Assembly: GCF_029076445.1 (NCBI RefSeq)
Contig: NZ_JARESG010000019.1
Location: 1 to 64,000 of the forward strand
Direction of reading: 5' to 3'
Source: Pseudarthrobacter naphthalenicus
GTDB taxonomy: Bacteria; Actinomycetota; Actinomycetes; Actinomycetales; Micrococcaceae
DNA length: 64,000 nucleotides
A program made the position numbers and the translations under genes. The notes below the pieces were generated by a model that ran no database searches, was not told where the DNA came from, and was given only the letters and a program-made list of their open reading frames with translations. Positions 60,741 through 64,000 of this stretch are shown here, piece by piece. The first letter of the stretch is position 1. The number at the start of each line of letters is the position of its first letter.

Positions 60741-61157
60741 ATGACGTACACCCTGGCCACCACCGTGTCCCTTCCCTGGGCGGAAGCCCTGGAGCGCACC
60801 CGGGAGGCCCTTGCCGCGCAGGGGTTCGGCATCCTGACGGAAATCAATATCCGGTCCACTTTCGAAGCCAAGCTGGGCGCCGACGCCGCAGACGCCGTCG
60901 GGGATTACGTCATCCTGGGTGCCTGCAACCCCTCTCTTGCCAGCCGGGCCCTCGCGGCTGAACCCGAGATGGGTGCACTGCTCCCATGCAACGTAGTGGT
61001 GCGCCGGAACCGGGACGCCGAGGCCACCACCGTGGAGGCCATCGATCCGCAGGCCATGGTCCAGCTCAGCGGGGCCCCTGCCGTCAAGGAAGTGGCCGAC
61101 GACGCCGGAACACGCCTTCGGAAGGCCCTTGCCAGCCTCGGCGGGGCAACGGCGTAA
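60741..61157 (+). CDS. DUF302-domain protein
   Basis: A 138-residue protein; the ATG follows CGAGGAG. ALERTREALAAQGFGILTEINIRSTFEAKLG and YVILGACNPSLASRAL, then LLPCNVVVR, are the DUF302 landmarks. Such proteins often lie beside sulfur or metal stress genes. The IS element has separated it from cstR, so it may have been part of that transcript before insertion. Confidence 0.88.
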   Translation: MTYTLATTVSLPWAEALERTREALAAQGFGILTEINIRSTFEAKLGADAADAVGDYVILGACNPSLASRALAAEPEMGALLPCNVVVRRNRDAEATTVEAIDPQAMVQLSGAPAVKEVADDAGTRLRKALASLGGATA

Positions 61158-61195
61158 GTTTCACCGGCACTGCCGTAAGTTCCACCGGCACTGCC
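61154..61195. repeat. 21-bp tandem repeat at the end of the DUF302 gene
   Basis: GTAAGTT-T/C-CACCGGCACTGCC occurs twice in direct tandem (61154-61174 and 61175-61195) with one difference. The first copy contains the stop TAA of the gene, so the second copy is a duplication of the stop region. Confidence 0.8.
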
Positions 61196-61200
61196 GGGCC

Positions 61201-61728
61201 TCACCACCCGGCAGTACCGGGACCACCCTTGAACGGGCCGACAATCTGTGTGGTGATCCAACCGCCGTAGAAGTCGCCCTCCTGGAAAGTTACGCGCTCA
61301 CCATCGATTTCGCAGGAGTCCATCCGGCCCGGATAGAGGGCTATGTGGCTCCTGAGCGCTTCGAAGCCCGGCGTGGGTTCGGGGTAGGTCCAGCCCGCGC
61401 GGGGAGCGAGAGCTCCGCCCGCAACGACGTCAAAATAGTGCGCCACTCCCTTGAATTCGCAGTAACTTGTTCCTTCGACCGGGACCAGTACACCTGTAGG
61501 GAATGAGGACAGCGGTAGGTAGTAGACCGGCGGGTGGCTGGTCTCCAGGACGCGAAGTGCACTGGTGGTGTCGGCAATGATCTGGCCGCCAAACCGCACG
61601 ATGACCCGTTCGGAGCGCGGCTCAACCCGTGGGGGCCGCGGGTAGTCCCATACCGATTCCTGACCCGCCCCGGGCTTAATGGGCCGGGGGCGACGGAACG
61701 GGCGGGAGGATCCGTGAGCAGGAGTCAT
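61201..61728 (-). CDS. DUF427-domain protein
   Basis: A 175-residue beta-rich protein. VWDYPRPPRVEPRSERVIVRFGGQIIADT (in parts: VWDYPRPPRVEP, VRFGGQIIADT), PVYYLPLSSFPTGVL, SYCEFKGVAHYFDV and GWTYPEPTPGFEALRSHIA are the family pattern. Function unknown. It is convergent with DUF302 and divergent from the padR gene. Confidence 0.88.
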   Translation of the reverse strand: MTPAHGSSRPFRRPRPIKPGAGQESVWDYPRPPRVEPRSERVIVRFGGQIIADTTSALRVLETSHPPVYYLPLSSFPTGVLVPVEGTSYCEFKGVAHYFDVVAGGALAPRAGWTYPEPTPGFEALRSHIALYPGRMDSCEIDGERVTFQEGDFYGGWITTQIVGPFKGGPGTAGW

Positions 61729-61848
61729 GCCTCCATGCTGTCATCTTCTGCCTGCTGCGGCTGCACTCGCTGCCAAGGCTTCCGGGAGCACCTGCGCATG
61801 GTTCCCCTTCCGGGCGGATGCCCCTGTTGGTCCGGCGAACATCGGATG

Positions 61849-61865
61849 TATCGTTGACTATCGTT
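61849..61865. promoter_or_regulatory. Direct repeat before padR
   Basis: TATCGTT occurs at 61849-61855 and 61859-61865, spaced by GAC, 21 bases before the padR ATG. It may be an operator half-site pair; it is not the usual ATGT-N8-ACAT PadR box. Confidence 0.35.
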
Positions 61866-61885
61866 CGCGACGTGCAGAGGAGAGC

Positions 61886-62431
61886 ATGATGCGTAATTCG
61901 TACCCGGCGGGCGGATTTGGCGGCCCCAACATTGAAGGCATGTGGCAGGCCGTTGAGGAGCTGCGCTCCAAGTTCGAGAAACGCGCGGGCACCCGCGCGG
62001 GCCGGGGGGAGGTGCGCTCGGCGATTTTGGCACTGCTCGCCGAGCGGCCGATGCACGGCTACCAAATGATCGGTGAAATCGAGGAGCGCAGCGGCGGCAG
62101 CTGGAAGCCGAGCGCCGGATCAGTGTACCCAACGCTGCAGTTGTTGGTGGACGAAGGATTCATCAGTGCGGAGGAATCCAACGGCCGCAAGATTTATTCG
62201 CTGACCGAAGCGGGCCGGGAAGAAGTGGCGGGCGCCGACGCGTCCGCGATCTGGGAGGAAAGCGGTGCGGCGCCCACAGCGGGGTTTGCTGCGCTGCCCA
62301 AAGCCGGCATTGAGCTCGCCCAGGCCGCGGCCCAGGTGGGCCGCACGGGCTCGCCGAAGCAGGTGCAGGACGCCGTGAAGGTGCTTGACGAGGCACGTCG
62401 TCGGCTGTACTCCATCCTCGCCCAGGACTGA
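61886..62431 (+). CDS. PadR-family transcriptional regulator
   Basis: A 181-residue PadR protein; the ATG at 61886 follows GAGGAGAGC. The N-terminal ~35 residues are flexible, then VRSAILALLAERPMHGYQMIGEIEERSGG and PSAGSVYPTLQLLVDEGFI form the winged helix. A C-terminal helix pair (VQDAVKVLDEARRRLYSIL) is for dimer contact. The next gene starts six bases after its stop, so the two are probably co-transcribed. Confidence 0.88.
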   Translation: MMRNSYPAGGFGGPNIEGMWQAVEELRSKFEKRAGTRAGRGEVRSAILALLAERPMHGYQMIGEIEERSGGSWKPSAGSVYPTLQLLVDEGFISAEESNGRKIYSLTEAGREEVAGADASAIWEESGAAPTAGFAALPKAGIELAQAAAQVGRTGSPKQVQDAVKVLDEARRRLYSILAQD

Positions 62432-62436
62432 AGAGG

Positions 62437-63999
62437 GTGACGTCAGCTCGCCGGGACCGGGCAGACCCGGTACCCGGCGTGAACAACCGTGCCCGCTATC
62501 GCCGCATCCTGCGCTTTGCCGCGCGGCATCTTGCGGTGACGTGGTGGTTTGAGCTGGTGCTCCCCAGGCTCGGACTGGTCAGGGTTGCAGAGCGCACCAG
62601 GGCCAGGCGGATGCGGCTGTTTGCGGAGCGGTTCCGCGCGCTTGCCGTGGACCTGGGCGGCCTGATGATCAAGGTTGGTCAGTTCCTGTCGTCCAGGCTC
62701 GATGTGCTCCCGCCCGAGATCACCAAGGAACTTGAGGGACTGCAGGACGAGGTGCCTCCCGTGCCGTTCGCCGCGATCCGCGCCCTTGCCGAGGCGGAGC
62801 TGGGGGCGCCGTTGAGCCGGATCTTCGCCTGGGTTGAGGAAACGCCCATCGCCGCCGCCTCCCTCGGGCAGGCACACCGGGCGCACCTTTCGGCCGCCAA
62901 CGCCGCGGATGCCGGGCTGCGGAGCGTGGTGCTGAAAGTGCAGCGCCCGGGCATCGACGCGATTGTCGACGTCGACCTGGCGGCACTTCGCAAGGTTGGC
63001 GGCTGGCTCAGCCACGTGCGCCTGGTGGCCAACCGTGCCGACATGCCCGCCCTGGTGGAGGAATTTGCCCAGATCAGCCTCGCGGAGATTGACTACATGC
63101 ACGAAGCAGTCAATGCGGAGCGCTTCGCGGCGGACTTCACCGGTGACCGCAGGGTCACTGTGCCCGCGGTGGTCTGGGAACGGACCACCCGGCGCGTGCT
63201 CACCCTCGAAGATGTCACCGCGATCAAGATCACGGACTTACCGGCACTTGTTGCAGCCGGAATCGATCCGGCGAAGGTCGCCCCCGTATTTGCAGCTGTG
63301 ATGTTTGACCAGCTGTTCACCGAGGGCTTTTTTCACGCCGATCCGCATCCTGGGAACATCTTCGTCACCCCGGGCAGCCCTTCAGCCGCGGAACGCCCGT
63401 GGAAGCTGACGTTCATCGACTTCGGCATGATGGGTGAGGTGCCGGGCCGGACCCGCACCGGCCTGCGGAAGCTGCTGGTTGCAGCCGCCTCCCGCGACGG
63501 CAAAGGCCTGGTGGCCGCGATCAGCGATGTGGGCGTGCTGTTGCCATCGGCGGACACGGCAGAGCTTGAGCGCGCCATGACCCAACTGTTCGCCAGGTTC
63601 GGCGGAATGGGCTTTGCCGAGCTGCGTGAGGTGGACCCGAGGGAGTTCGTTGAGTTTGCGGCGGAGTTCGGTGACCTCGTCCGCTCGTTGCCGTTCCAGC
63701 TGCCTGAGAACTTCCTGCTCATCATCCGTGCAATGTCACTGACATCGGGGGTGTGCAGCTCCCTGGACGCACGATTCAATCTGTGGGACTCCGTTGAACC
63801 CTATGCAGCGCAGCTGCTGCGCAACGAGCGCGGCAACGTGGTGCAGGACCTGGCACAGCAGGGGCTCGAGACCCTCGGCGTTGCCCTGCGGCTGCCGAAG
63901 CGACTGGACGGGCTCGTCACCCGGATCGAGGACGGGTCGCTCTCGGTCGCCAACCCGCGCCTCGAACGGCAGGTGGCACGGCTCAACCGCACCATGCAT
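62437..63999 (+). CDS. UbiB/ABC1-family atypical kinase, partial
   Basis: The frame from GTG 62437 is open to the end of the window (521 codons), so the stop lies beyond. It shows the UbiB motifs KVGQFLSSRLDVLP, the alanine-rich loop AAASLGQAHRAHL in place of a P-loop, KVQRPG with the ATP lysine, EIDYMHEAVNAERF, FFHADPHPGNIFV and the metal site FIDFGMMG. In bacteria the family supports quinone synthesis; this one lies beside a PadR gene, so its role may be different. The start has no strong ribosome site; coupling to padR is likely. Confidence 0.88.
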   Translation, partial: MTSARRDRADPVPGVNNRARYRRILRFAARHLAVTWWFELVLPRLGLVRVAERTRARRMRLFAERFRALAVDLGGLMIKVGQFLSSRLDVLPPEITKELEGLQDEVPPVPFAAIRALAEAELGAPLSRIFAWVEETPIAAASLGQAHRAHLSAANAADAGLRSVVLKVQRPGIDAIVDVDLAALRKVGGWLSHVRLVANRADMPALVEEFAQISLAEIDYMHEAVNAERFAADFTGDRRVTVPAVVWERTTRRVLTLEDVTAIKITDLPALVAAGIDPAKVAPVFAAVMFDQLFTEGFFHADPHPGNIFVTPGSPSAAERPWKLTFIDFGMMGEVPGRTRTGLRKLLVAAASRDGKGLVAAISDVGVLLPSADTAELERAMTQLFARFGGMGFAELREVDPREFVEFAAEFGDLVRSLPFQLPENFLLIIRAMSLTSGVCSSLDARFNLWDSVEPYAAQLLRNERGNVVQDLAQQGLETLGVALRLPKRLDGLVTRIEDGSLSVANPRLERQVARLNRTMH

Positions 64000-64000
64000 C

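Noticed and set aside
1..64000. CRISPR array or origin of replication
   Set aside because: No regularly spaced identical repeats, cas genes, DnaA-box cluster or dnaA/dnaN genes were seen.

Overview
The window is high-GC chromosomal DNA from an actinobacterium, most likely an Arthrobacter/Pseudarthrobacter-type member of the Micrococcaceae. This rests on the protein families present: the histidine phosphatase/DUF3090/SCO1664 trio, an ArsR with the Corynebacterium-type Cys15-Cys16 pair, an ArsR-LMWP fusion, an Arr rifampin ADP-ribosyltransferase, and frequent GTG starts and start/stop overlaps. No rRNA, complete tRNA or CRISPR array was seen.

Layout. (1) 1-1593 looks like the edge of an accessory island: the tail of an SF2 helicase, a HigBA-type toxin-antitoxin pair, a tRNA-Leu-like 3' fragment and its terminator. 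(2) 2151-4446 is a polar amino-acid ABC importer. (3) 4443-9184 holds an FAD-monooxygenase remnant, a flavin monooxygenase, an F420-reductase-like gene and a MarR gene, then PPK2 and a small membrane protein. (4) 10004-16883 is an arsenic island: arsD-arsA, arsR-arsN, an aquaporin, an arsR-phosphatase fusion and arsC. It has four related operator palindromes, but no ArsB/Acr3 pump is visible, and an MFS gene beside it carries an in-frame amber codon. (5) 16953-27662 is mixed metabolism: a frameshifted APC permease, allantoinase, arr, an NmrA-like reductase, a frameshifted alcohol dehydrogenase, an SDR, a CbbX-like AAA protein and the SCO1664 trio. (6) 27773-41006 is a carbohydrate oxidation block. 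One tightly coupled operon runs from a membrane protein through a GMC oxidoreductase pair, a TPP enzyme and an enolase-superfamily enzyme to a GH15 hydrolase, divergent from a MarR gene. A second block holds aldose epimerase, glucose dehydrogenase, gluconate permease and gluconokinase. (7) 41186-46288 holds a DUF1326/DUF2182 pair, a drug exporter, a quinone reductase and a PEP-mutase-family lyase. (8) 46570-51363 is monocarboxylate/acetate uptake and activation (DUF3311 + SSS symporter, SatP, Acs), with a perfect CRP/GlxR-type site before satP.

(9) 51860-58961 is the most interesting region, a persulfide/sulfane-sulfur detoxification regulon. A CsoR-family repressor has the two cysteines but lacks the copper-binding histidine, as in CstR. 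Five 16-bp palindromes (ATACCCC-NN-GGGGTAT type) lie before a persulfide dioxygenase-rhodanese operon, a rhodanese/TauE-type exporter unit and cstR, a broken sulfide:quinone reductase, an uncharacterised 55-residue cysteine-rich protein, and an MFS transporter. The last two are candidate new members of a CstR regulon.

(10) 59016-60723 is an intact IS1380-family element with terminal repeats and a CTAA target duplication. It is followed by DUF302, DUF427, a PadR regulator and a UbiB/ABC1-like kinase that runs off the end.

Five genes appear broken: two by single-base in-frame TAG codons, two by small frameshifts and one by larger deletions. Whether these are real decay or assembly error cannot be told from this sequence alone.
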